Virus record (IMG/VR): IMGVR_UViG_3300032331_001077
Location: 1 to 44,075 of that record
Source of the DNA: a virus
Length of the DNA stretch: 44,075 nucleotides
Strand: one strand, 5' to 3'
Positions 15,570 through 22,901 of this stretch are shown here, one piece after another (within the stretch, counting starts at the first letter, position 1; each line of letters starts with the position of its first letter). A program made the translations under genes and the position numbers. Below the pieces are notes generated by a model that searched no databases, was not told the DNA's origin, and was given only the letters and a program-made list of their open reading frames with translations.

Positions 15570-15779
15570 ATGAACCGACTCACCCTCATGCTTGTTCTGG
15601 GCCTCGCCGGGTGCGGCGAGTCAACTCCCTCGACCTTCGACGCCACCGTCGATCACCTCGATGCCAGCGACGTGTCCGCCGACGTGTCTTCCCAAGACGC
15701 CTCGATGGATTCCACCCTCGGCGTGGACGCCTCTCTCGACGCCTCTCTCGACGCCTCTGATAGCGCCGACTCGCAGTGA
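15570..15779 (+). CDS. Small phage lipoprotein with Asp-Ala-Ser repeats
   Basis: This 69-residue protein starts MNRLTLMLVLGLAGCGES: a short basic n-region, a hydrophobic core and a lipobox LAGC with Cys15 as the acylation site. The mature part of about 55 residues is almost only Asp, Ala, Ser, Thr and Val, with DASLDASLDAS repeats encoded by near-identical 12-bp DNA units (15727-15762). This implies export and lipid anchoring in the host envelope. Small phage lipoproteins often exclude superinfection or act as outer spanins, but no spanin partner is adjacent. The composition is reminiscent of Myxococcota lipoproteins and could be a gene taken from the host. Confidence 0.75.
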   Translation: MNRLTLMLVLGLAGCGESTPSTFDATVDHLDASDVSADVSSQDASMDSTLGVDASLDASLDASDSADSQ

Positions 15780-15824
15780 TCTCCCAACGGAGAGGCGGGC
15801 ACGGACGTAACCGCTGAAATGGAA

Positions 15825-15862
15825 ACGGCCCCGGTAGCGAGAGCTCCCGGGGCCGTCGCCTT
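15825..15862. terminator. Bidirectional terminator between converging genes
   Basis: Arms ACGGCCCCGG (15825-15834) and CCGGGGCCGT (15847-15856) with a 12-nt loop are flanked by CGCCTTTC on the + side and, read from the minus strand, by TTTCCATTT. It lies between the lipoprotein gene (+) and the minus-strand gene ending at 15876. The stem arms are identical to those of the capsid terminator. Confidence 0.75.
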
Positions 15863-15875
15863 TCATGGGGGGCTG

Positions 15876-16247
15876 TTACGAGGTCTTCTTCGTGCCCTTC
15901 GTGCTCTTCTTCGCACGGGTCTTCTTGACAGGTGCAGGGGGTTCCTCGACCACGGGAGCGACGACCACGGGAGCCGGGGTTTCCACGGCAACGGGAAGGA
16001 CTTCTGCCTTGGGGATGGGGGGTGCGGCCAACACGGGCTTGGTCACGGGTTCGACCACCACGGGCTTGGGCTTGGTCGTGATGGGCTTGTCCCAGAGCTT
16101 CGCCGCTGGCTTGGACACGGACTTGGCCACCACGGGGGCAGCGACGGGAGTAGCGATGGGGGCAGCGACGGGGGCCTCCACGGGACGCGACATGTGGGGG
16201 TGCAGGGATCGCAGGAGCGAGGAGTGATTCCGGGTCGGGAGACGCAT
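15876..16247 (-). CDS. Pro/Val/Ala-rich protein with basic C-terminus, unknown
   Basis: This 123-residue minus-strand protein starts at ATG 16247 with GGAAGG six bases upstream, which favours it over longer upstream starts. After a short N-terminus (MRLPTRNHSSLLRSLHPHM), the protein is a low-complexity chain of Pro, Val, Ala and Lys (PVAAPVVAKSVSKPAAK..., VAPVVEEPPAPVKK) ending in a basic KKTRAKKSTKGTKKTS tail. It resembles extended linker or histone H1/TonB-like Pro-Lys sequences. It is the only minus-strand gene in the capsid-tail part and shares a terminator with the lipoprotein gene. Function unknown; the basic tail could bind nucleic acid or the acidic proteins. Confidence 0.65.
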   Translation of the reverse strand: MRLPTRNHSSLLRSLHPHMSRPVEAPVAAPIATPVAAPVVAKSVSKPAAKLWDKPITTKPKPVVVEPVTKPVLAAPPIPKAEVLPVAVETPAPVVVAPVVEEPPAPVKKTRAKKSTKGTKKTS

Positions 16248-16335
16248 GGTATGCCTTCCAGTAGGAGAGACGCCGTACTTCGTGGACCCTATAGGATGAG
16301 TATGGGTACGGTGCGACACAAGGAGACCCCTCTCT

Positions 16336-17547
16336 ATGGCCGAGCTTCCATTCACCACAGGCGTGTTCCGCGACTACAAGGCGTCCGTCCGCTTCCACTT
16401 GGGCAAGATCCAGACGGATGTCTACAAGGACTCCGTCGTCCAGTTCGATGGTAGCACCCTCAAGATGGACGGCTCGACGCACTCAATCCCCGAGCTCCGC
16501 GCCGCGATCAAGGCGGGGTGGCTCACTCCAGTTGGCACCAACGTCGGTGACTACGTCCCGCCGTCGGCCAACGTGAAGGTCCGCCCCGCGATGGACAAGG
16601 ACAAGGGGAAGGCCGTCAGCACGGAAGTTCAGCAGGACGAGACGTTCGTGGCGGACATCAAGGCCGTGACGACGGACGGGGTGAAGATCGAGTCCAAGAA
16701 GTTCAACGCTACGGTGGTGAGGGACACCGAGGGCGACGGTCGCTCCGTGGGGTCTGCCACGAAGAAGGCCAGTGCCCCCACGGGGGAGGGCTCCTCCGAT
16801 GGTGAGACGGTCGCCAAGCTCAAGTCCGCCTCCAAGAAGAGCTTCACGGTGGACGGGAGCACCAGCATGAACGAAGACCCGTCTGTCGGCACCGACGTGA
16901 CGGGCGTGGTCGAGCACGTCAAGCGTCCCACGGACGCAGGGGACACGCTCATTCGTGAGGGTCAGTCCAGCGACACGGGGAAGGTGCTCGCGAGCGTGAA
17001 GACCGCCGCGAAGCGCAAGGTCACCCTCACGGACGCCAACAGCGTGGACGCCGAGATCAGCAAGCTCGACAACGCTTCCCGCGTGGCCCTCGCCCCCAAG
17101 GGCAAGCGGGACATCGCCGCCCTCGCGGGTGACACACTGGAGGAGATCGTCCCGGCGAACGAGCCCGAGAACCGTGGCCGGATGCTGGCCGAGCAGGCCA
17201 AGGCCAAGCGTCTCGCCGCCCTCAAGATCAAGGAGATCGAGGCCACGGCTCCCGAGGAGGGAGACCTTCCCGACCCTGCGGACAGCCCCATCCCGGTGGC
17301 GGTGATCGACGTGAAGCCCGCGAAGGTGACTGCCAAAGCTCCCAAGTCCATCGAGGACGCGGTGGTCAACGGGGACGAACTGGAGCTCGCCCCGGGCGTC
17401 CGCTGGAACAAGAAGCTCCACTGGAAGACCCGCGTGAAGCAGGCGGTCCAGTACAAGGACCGTCCCGAGGTGCTCGACCTCATTCGTGGCTACGAGGTCT
17501 CCACGGTGGTCAAGGCCATCGACGAGGCTCTCGCGGCAGCGAAGTGA
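16336..17547 (+). CDS. Unassigned virion-module protein, 403 aa
   Basis: ATG 16336 lies 10 nt after AAGGAG (16320-16325). The first 75 residues form a small beta-type domain (GVFRDYKASVRFHLGKIQTDVYKDSVVQFDGS in outline). Residues 80-320 are a Lys/Asp/Thr/Ala-rich, probably disordered chain. The last 70 residues are ordered again, with APGVRWNKKLHWKTRVKQAVQ and a C-terminal helix. It is the first gene after the divergent minus-strand gene, so its promoter probably lies in 16248-16319, where CTATAGGATGAG is seen. I do not recognise it; a capsid-associated or internal protein is possible. Confidence 0.72.
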   Translation: MAELPFTTGVFRDYKASVRFHLGKIQTDVYKDSVVQFDGSTLKMDGSTHSIPELRAAIKAGWLTPVGTNVGDYVPPSANVKVRPAMDKDKGKAVSTEVQQDETFVADIKAVTTDGVKIESKKFNATVVRDTEGDGRSVGSATKKASAPTGEGSSDGETVAKLKSASKKSFTVDGSTSMNEDPSVGTDVTGVVEHVKRPTDAGDTLIREGQSSDTGKVLASVKTAAKRKVTLTDANSVDAEISKLDNASRVALAPKGKRDIAALAGDTLEEIVPANEPENRGRMLAEQAKAKRLAALKIKEIEATAPEEGDLPDPADSPIPVAVIDVKPAKVTAKAPKSIEDAVVNGDELELAPGVRWNKKLHWKTRVKQAVQYKDRPEVLDLIRGYEVSTVVKAIDEALAAAK

Positions 17548-17573
17548 TCGCCGTTTTCTAGCCTTTCACTCGT

Positions 17574-17598
17574 GCGAGGGGAGATGCCCTCCCCTCGC
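17574..17598 (+). promoter_or_regulatory. Perfect hairpin carrying the start codon in its loop
   Basis: GCGAGGGGAG (17574-17583) and CTCCCCTCGC (17589-17598) form a perfect 10-bp stem around the 5-nt loop ATGCC, which contains ATG 17584 of the next gene. The Shine-Dalgarno-like AGGGGAG is inside the stem. It could block initiation until opened, or act as an attenuator for the preceding gene; there is no T-run. Confidence 0.6.
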
Positions 17599-18306
17599 AA
17601 AGCCTCCAGCCAAGTGTCGTGGTCGCTCCTCACAGAGGGTGTCACCCAGTCTCGTGTCGAGGCTCACCGAGTGCGTCTCTTGGTGGACCGGGCGATGGCG
17701 CTCATCGAGACCTCGGAAGCCAAGGACCACCTCTGGCAGGTGGGCGGCGACATCATCCAAGGGCTCCCGCAGCGGCTCTCCGAGCTTGAGCGCGCCCTCG
17801 ACCGCACGAACTACGCCCTCGTCGTGATGGGCGAGGAGTTCTTGCGGGGGCGCATCGGCATCGACGACCGCACCGAGGTGGACGAGGCCATCAAGACGCA
17901 CCCCTACGCGGGTGTCCGCCAGAAGCAGGACTCGCTCGCGGCGCGGGTGGCAGCACGGCACCTCCGGGCGCAGTTCGGTGCCGGGGCGGCTCCGAGCGCC
18001 GAGCACTGGTTCTTCGACAACCCCGAGAAGCGTGAGACTCGCGAGTTCGCGGAGACCGGGGCGCTCTCCAACCTCCCCCCCACGGCTGCGAAGGCCGTGA
18101 AGGAGTTCGCGGCTCCCGACCGTTCGGTGAGCGAGGCCAAGCAGGAGGCCAAGGTCGCCCCGCCCCCGCCCCTCAAGATCGAGAAGAAGCCGGGTGGGAA
18201 GCAGTTCAGCACGCTCAACCGCTACCTCGTCCAGACCGAGCAGCCCAAGGCGGGCAAGAAGGTCCCGCAAGGGCGCGAGGACATCCCGAAGGCGAAGGTG
18301 ATCTGA
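17584..18306 (+). CDS. Helical virion-module protein with RVAARHL motif
   Basis: This 240-residue protein is given from ATG 17584 (MPSPRKAS...); GTG 17572 is an in-frame alternative without an RBS. Residues 5-100 are strongly helical (VSWSLLTEGVTQSRVEAHRVRLLVDRAMALIE...). RVAARHL is at residues 121-127, just before a Pro/Ala/Glu-rich C-terminal half with many Lys. The gene ends in a TGATG overlap with the next. It is probably a structural or head-tail protein on position. Its start codon sits in a perfect hairpin, suggesting translation control. Confidence 0.72.
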   Translation: MPSPRKASSQVSWSLLTEGVTQSRVEAHRVRLLVDRAMALIETSEAKDHLWQVGGDIIQGLPQRLSELERALDRTNYALVVMGEEFLRGRIGIDDRTEVDEAIKTHPYAGVRQKQDSLAARVAARHLRAQFGAGAAPSAEHWFFDNPEKRETREFAETGALSNLPPTAAKAVKEFAAPDRSVSEAKQEAKVAPPPPLKIEKKPGGKQFSTLNRYLVQTEQPKAGKKVPQGREDIPKAKVI

Positions 18307-18875
18307 TGCCGTCCTCGTCGGGTGATGTTGACGACCTGTACGTCATCAAGGCCGGGGACAAGCTTACGGCGACGGCGGGTCCGACCATGCGTGCGTCCGG
18401 GTGGCGTGCGGGCCAATGGGTCCGTTACGTCGAGCCCCAAGTCCCGCCCGTGTCCGAGTACACCGTAGAGAAGTCGGACGGCGTGACGGCGGCTGGCATC
18501 GTCATGTACGGGTCCGAGAACTACTCCAACCCCCGCGTCTCGACCTACCGCAACTACACCAGCTACCAGAATGCCTCGTCGTTCATGGCGGTGAGCGCCG
18601 GGTCCAGCGTGGTCACGATCCTCGTGAACGGCGGGCGCTACCTCACGCTCATGTACGAGACGGTGTCCCTCAACGTGTTCGGCGTGCGGGCTGGGCCTCC
18701 TGCCGTGTACACGATCAACGAGTTCCTCAAGATCAGCGAGAACGGGTTGCTCTGCAACGACCCCGACGCTCTCCTGCTGCTGGCCACGGGCGGCACGGAT
18801 GTCATCACGGCGGGCGTGTGCTCGCGCATCCCGACCCCCGGCAATCCTCAACTCGGTCTGGACCTCAAGTTCTGA
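18306..18875 (+). CDS. Beta-rich virion-module protein, unknown
   Basis: This 189-residue protein is coupled by 1-nt overlaps to both neighbours. It is rich in Ser, Gly, Val, Tyr and Thr, with alternating hydrophobic residues that predict a beta-sandwich (YVIKAGDKLTATAGPTMR, VSAGSSVVTILVNGGRYL). It has no recognised motif. The context, between a helical virion protein and a SWIM-finger protein, suggests a minor capsid or decoration role. The name 'structural protein' is inference only. Confidence 0.68.
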   Translation: MPSSSGDVDDLYVIKAGDKLTATAGPTMRASGWRAGQWVRYVEPQVPPVSEYTVEKSDGVTAAGIVMYGSENYSNPRVSTYRNYTSYQNASSFMAVSAGSSVVTILVNGGRYLTLMYETVSLNVFGVRAGPPAVYTINEFLKISENGLLCNDPDALLLLATGGTDVITAGVCSRIPTPGNPQLGLDLKF

Positions 18876-20440
18876 TGGGACACACCCCGGACAACACGGA
18901 GATCGTCGAACGCCTCCTCGCCCGGATGCGTCTCGCGGACTATCGCGCCCCGGCGGGCGACCTGTCCGGGTACCGCACCTACCCGAGCGAGAAGCCGAGC
19001 AAGGGGATCGGGACTCCCAGCGGCGACAGCATTCACCATGCCCCCGGCGAGTCACCGAGGTCCGACCGGGACCGTGCGGCCCCGATGCGCCCGGGGCAGA
19101 AGGACGAGCTCCTCCAGAAGACGCCCGGGAACGTGGTGTTCAACACCCCCGGCCCGTCGAGCAAGGAGGAGGGCACGAAGATCCACGTCCGCTCTCCGGG
19201 CACCCCCGGCGAGGAGTACGGCCACCCCTACAAGCTCAACGTCACCCCCCGCCGCACCGAGGCGGCGTACAGCGGGATGTCGTACCCGAGCTACAGCCAG
19301 AAGCAGAAGAAGCAGAAGGGCGAGGCCAAGCTCTACTACAAGAAGTACTACGTTCGTCACAAGGGCAAGATCAAGTCGAGGGCCAAGCGGGACTACCTCC
19401 ACAAGAAGAACAGCCAGACGTTCAAGAACACCCGCAAGCGTCGCAACAGCGTCAAGTACGGCTGGCGGTTCCACCGACTGAACAGCGGCGGCTACCGTAG
19501 CCCTGCGGAGCGGTCCCGAGAGCACCGTGAGAACCAGAAGAAGGCCACGGTGGCCATCTCGTTCTACCACCCCAACTACGGGGAGGGGCTGATCCTCGAC
19601 GTGCGGGACCAAGACGTGCTCATCCAACAGACGGACTCGCTGGGCGGTCCGTCACTAGGAATCGGCACGGTCCCGTTCTTCACGTTCCTCCGGGGCGTCG
19701 AGTTCTACGACGAGGCGAACATCGACGCCTTCTTCGACCTCGCGGACCTCGACTTCGACCGTGACGACGAGGACGACGAGGCTCAACGGCTGGCGTCGTT
19801 CTACCGGGAGACCTTCCGGCCCGGTGACAACCTCGATCCCGGCGATGGCGTGCGGGACTTGGGCGAGCCGTCTCCCGTGTCTCCGACGCTCCCGTACTAC
19901 GACACGGACAGGAACTACCGCACCCCTGCCGAGGCGATGAACAACATCAGCCCCACGGACAACAACCCCGGCTCTGCCAAGGTCATCCCCGAGGGGCACG
20001 ACTTCCAGAACCGCAAGGCGAGCGCCGAGAGGGTCGCCGCGAAGATGGCCGAGATCCTCCAAGGGATCGACCCCGGCATCCAATCTCGTGCGGTGGGGAT
20101 CACCCCCAAGATGAAGCGGAGTGACCCGAAGAACACCGTGTACTCGTTCACCGTGCCGGGGAGCGCGGGCGAGACGTACACCGTGAAGGTCAAGGGCGTC
20201 CCCAGCAAGAACATCCGCACCATCGGCAAGATGGACTTGAAACTGTCCTGCACCTGCGACTTCTGGCGGTGGCAGGGGCCAGAGCACTGGGCCAAGGTGG
20301 GGGACTACCTGTTCGGCAAGCCCTCCGGGTCTGCCTCGACGCCCGATGTCAAAGACCCCAAGGGCCGCAACCGCCTGTGCAAGCACGCCGTGGCGGTGCT
20401 GGACCTCGTCGGGAAATGGCCCGCTTTCGGGAAACGGTAG
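18875..20440 (+). CDS. SWIM zinc-finger protein of the virion module
   Basis: This 521-residue protein is given from ATG 18875, overlapping the previous stop. Residues 1-120 are Pro/Ser/Gly-rich and probably disordered. A very basic Lys/Tyr/Arg block follows (about 145-190: AKLYYKKYYVRHKGKIKSR...). Next come an acidic Asp-rich stretch (LADLDFDRDDEDDEAQ) and ASAERVAAKMAEIL, a weak relative of the RVA-R motif. The C-terminus ends with SCTCDFW...NRLCKHAVAVLDL, the CxC...CxH pattern of SWIM zinc fingers, which bind DNA or proteins. Its order in the module suggests a virion or DNA-associated role. Confidence 0.72.
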   Translation: MGHTPDNTEIVERLLARMRLADYRAPAGDLSGYRTYPSEKPSKGIGTPSGDSIHHAPGESPRSDRDRAAPMRPGQKDELLQKTPGNVVFNTPGPSSKEEGTKIHVRSPGTPGEEYGHPYKLNVTPRRTEAAYSGMSYPSYSQKQKKQKGEAKLYYKKYYVRHKGKIKSRAKRDYLHKKNSQTFKNTRKRRNSVKYGWRFHRLNSGGYRSPAERSREHRENQKKATVAISFYHPNYGEGLILDVRDQDVLIQQTDSLGGPSLGIGTVPFFTFLRGVEFYDEANIDAFFDLADLDFDRDDEDDEAQRLASFYRETFRPGDNLDPGDGVRDLGEPSPVSPTLPYYDTDRNYRTPAEAMNNISPTDNNPGSAKVIPEGHDFQNRKASAERVAAKMAEILQGIDPGIQSRAVGITPKMKRSDPKNTVYSFTVPGSAGETYTVKVKGVPSKNIRTIGKMDLKLSCTCDFWRWQGPEHWAKVGDYLFGKPSGSASTPDVKDPKGRNRLCKHAVAVLDLVGKWPAFGKR

Positions 20441-20449
20441 GGTCTAGCC

Positions 20450-20827
20450 ATGCCCACCTACGAGTACCTCTGCGAGACGTGCGAAGCCGGGTTCGAGTGC
20501 TACCTGCCCATGAGCCAATGCTCGGACCCCCAGCCGTGCCCGGAATGCGGGGCTCTCGGCAAGCGTGTCCTCTCCATGCCCAACTTCGTCCTCAAGGGCG
20601 ACGGCTGGCCGGGGAAGAACATCAAGATCAAGGGCCAGATGGAAGCGAAGAACCGGGTGCTCGACCAGAAGCAGGAAGAGCGCAAGCGCAACCCTGCCGT
20701 CCGTCTGTCCCCCAACGTGGACGGTGAGCGCGTGGATAGCTGGTCCGACGCCCAGAAGCTCGCGGCGTCCAAGGGCAAGAACACCGAGAGCTACGACGCC
20801 AAGGTGCGTGAGGAGAAGGCCAAGTGA
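20450..20827 (+). CDS. FmdB-type zinc-ribbon protein
   Basis: This 125-residue protein starts MPTYEYLCETC and continues to CPECG...KRVLSMPNF, the FmdB-like zinc ribbon (two CxxC knuckles) found in many small bacterial and phage proteins. The rest is a Lys/Glu-rich helical tail with ASKGKNTESYDAKVREEK. FmdB was first named as a putative regulator of formamidase genes, but the biochemical role of most members is unknown. CTAG at 20444 and GGTAGGG precede the start. Its stop overlaps the GTG start of the next virion gene. A second FmdB-like protein lies at 43513. Confidence 0.85.
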   Translation: MPTYEYLCETCEAGFECYLPMSQCSDPQPCPECGALGKRVLSMPNFVLKGDGWPGKNIKIKGQMEAKNRVLDQKQEERKRNPAVRLSPNVDGERVDSWSDAQKLAASKGKNTESYDAKVREEKAK

Positions 20828-21576
20828 CCCGCCAACGAGAAATCCCCTCGATCCAGTACCGCTCCCAGAACCAGATCAACATGGTGTTCCCGGTGCTGCC
20901 GGGGGTCCCGAAGATTCGCATTAGCGGCGCGGCGCGTCTCAACGACGCCTATGGCAACGTGGCGGGCGTCGGCGGTGGGGGAGTGATCCCCATGTTTGAG
21001 GTGCTCTCGGGTGCGACCTTCAAGTCCCCGTCGATCATGGCCCGGAAGCTCCCGGCGTTTGAGGACACCAACCGTGGCCTCACGCGCATGATCTTCGACC
21101 CGGACGACTACACCACCCCCGCACGGCCCGCAGGCACCAGCTACATCCCCACGGATGACCAGTCGATCTACCTGCGGATCGAGACGTGGAACCCCGTGAC
21201 CTCGACATGGAACCCACCGGGTCCGATCATGATCGTGCCCCCCTACGACTTCTTCACCACGAAGGAGCCCGTGTTCACCGTCACGGGGAAAGCCCCGGAC
21301 ATGGCGCTGGGGGCGTGGCCTGCGGGCCTGCCCGACTTCATGCAGCCCACGACGATGAACTTCCTGCTCCCGGCGTACAGCACGACCATCTCGGTCGGCA
21401 ACCTCGACTCGGGCAAGGTGCTCTTCACCTCGTTCCACCCCGGGATGCCACCCACGGTCATCATGCCGAAGACCGACATGGGCCTCACCGGGGCGGGCGT
21501 TCCAGAACTGTTCGTGGTGAGCCCGGACGGCAACCCGTGGTTCACCGTCCGGGGCGCCGGGGTGAACAGCGCCTAA
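20824..21576 (+). CDS. Beta-rich virion-module protein, unknown
   Basis: This 250-residue protein starts at GTG 20824, overlapping the FmdB stop. It is rich in Pro, Gly, Thr and Phe with beta-strand character (MVFPVLPGVPKIRISGAARL, ITMNFLLPAYSTTISVG-like segments). There are no cysteines for zinc and no membrane segment. It ends 34 bp before the next small gene, and the gap holds CCTAT...ATAGG, a 5-bp inverted repeat. I do not recognise the family; a minor virion protein is inferred from context. Confidence 0.68.
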   Translation: MTRQREIPSIQYRSQNQINMVFPVLPGVPKIRISGAARLNDAYGNVAGVGGGGVIPMFEVLSGATFKSPSIMARKLPAFEDTNRGLTRMIFDPDDYTTPARPAGTSYIPTDDQSIYLRIETWNPVTSTWNPPGPIMIVPPYDFFTTKEPVFTVTGKAPDMALGAWPAGLPDFMQPTTMNFLLPAYSTTISVGNLDSGKVLFTSFHPGMPPTVIMPKTDMGLTGAGVPELFVVSPDGNPWFTVRGAGVNSA

Positions 21577-21610
21577 CCGTCCTATCAGACCTCATAGGTG
21601 AGGTGTCCCA

Positions 21611-21958
21611 GTGTTGCAGATCATCAAAGACCGTGTGTCTACAACGCTGGGGGCGGGGCCGACAGAGCTTCTCACCTCTAGCGGCATCGAGGTCGGCGGG
21701 TACCAACGCTTATCCTTCATTCTAGTCAACACCGGGGCGGCGGACCTCACGGACCTCGCCGTCTACTGGCTCGACAGCTACACGGGCACCGATTGGTCCC
21801 CCGCTGACGAGGGTGCGTACCTACCGGACGGGACGCTCCCGGCGGGAGATTCCATCGAGATCACGGTGACGGATATCTCTCGCGCCAAGATGCGGATCGT
21901 CGTCACGGGGACGGCGGGACAGACCGTGAGGCTCTCACTCTCCGCGACGTGGTCGTGA
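21611..21958 (+). CDS. Small beta-rich virion-module protein
   Basis: This 115-residue protein starts at GTG 21611 after AGGTGAGG. It has a beta-sandwich pattern (YQRLSFILVNTGAADLTDLAVYWLDS; DSIEITVTDISRAKMRIVVTG; VRLSLSATWS) of the kind seen in small carbohydrate- or fibre-binding virion modules. It is directly followed by the fibre-like gene at 21960. A decoration or fibre-associated role is inference. Confidence 0.68.
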   Translation: MLQIIKDRVSTTLGAGPTELLTSSGIEVGGYQRLSFILVNTGAADLTDLAVYWLDSYTGTDWSPADEGAYLPDGTLPAGDSIEITVTDISRAKMRIVVTGTAGQTVRLSLSATWS

Positions 21959-21959
21959 C

Positions 21960-22898
21960 ATGACCGTTTTCATCAACGGCGTCCCGTCTACTGCGACCAT
22001 ATCTACCATCAAGGCGGCGGTCCGTGCGGCGTCCCAAGGCGACCTCGCCGCGACCCGCACGGGGAACAACCTCATCGCCAACGCCGTGGGATCGCTCACC
22101 AAGGCTGCAATCGACGGCGGGTGGGCCATCGGTGCGGCCCTGTCCGTGGGGGATAGAATCCTCGTCTGCAACCAACTCACCCAAGCCGACAACGGCATCT
22201 ACGTCATCGGGGATCTTGGTAGTGCGGGTACTCCTTGGGACCTCGTCCGCGCGCCCGACGCGAACGAGAGCCACGAGCTCGTACCGCAGATGCTCGTGCC
22301 CGTGAGCGAGGGCACGGACGCCAACGGTTCCTATCAGTTGTCCGTTTCTCCGCCGATCACCATCAACAGCACGGCGCTGATCTTCACGAAGCAGGGCGGG
22401 CCTCCTTCGGGTCCAGCGGGCGGGGCGCTCTCGGGCACCTACCCCAACCCCGGCATCGCCAACAACGCGGTCACCCTGTCCAAGCTCTCGGCGGGTGTCG
22501 TGGCGGTCCTCCCCTCGACGGACGAGAAAGCTGCGCTGGTTGGGACGAACGGCACCCCTTCGGCCCTCAACCCCTACGTCACGAACACGGACCCGCGCGT
22601 GGTCAACGCGATCACGGTGGGTACCCACGAGACGCTGAACACGCTGGTCCACAACCTCGCGGAGACCAGCTACGAGGAGATCACCCGCACGTCGGGACTC
22701 ATCACCAACGTCACCGTGTGGCAGAGCGTCGCGAAGCTCGCGAAGGTGCGGGAGACGGTAATCACTCGCACGGGCGGGTTGGTCAACACCGTCACCGACA
22801 AGCAGTACGACGACTCGGGCGTCCTCGTTCAGACCATCACGCAGACCTACAACAGAACGTCCGGGCTCATCACGTCCGTGAACGTAGTGGAGACGTAA
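21960..22898 (+). CDS. Tail-fibre-like protein
   Basis: This 312-residue protein opens with a domain common in phage fibres: KAAVRAASQGDLA...GDRILVCNQLTQADNGIYVIGDLGSAGTPWDLVRAPDANES. A Gly/Pro linker follows, GPPSGPAGGALSGTYPNPGI, also a hallmark of fibre proteins. The C-terminal third consists of short Thr-rich repeats around SGLITNVTVW, GGLVNTVTDK and SGLITSVNVV, predicting a trimeric beta-stalk. Such proteins mediate host-surface recognition. The C-terminal tip is short, so the receptor-binding part may lie in the next gene. Confidence 0.8.
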   Translation: MTVFINGVPSTATISTIKAAVRAASQGDLAATRTGNNLIANAVGSLTKAAIDGGWAIGAALSVGDRILVCNQLTQADNGIYVIGDLGSAGTPWDLVRAPDANESHELVPQMLVPVSEGTDANGSYQLSVSPPITINSTALIFTKQGGPPSGPAGGALSGTYPNPGIANNAVTLSKLSAGVVAVLPSTDEKAALVGTNGTPSALNPYVTNTDPRVVNAITVGTHETLNTLVHNLAETSYEEITRTSGLITNVTVWQSVAKLAKVRETVITRTGGLVNTVTDKQYDDSGVLVQTITQTYNRTSGLITSVNVVET

Positions 22899-22901
22899 GC
22901 C

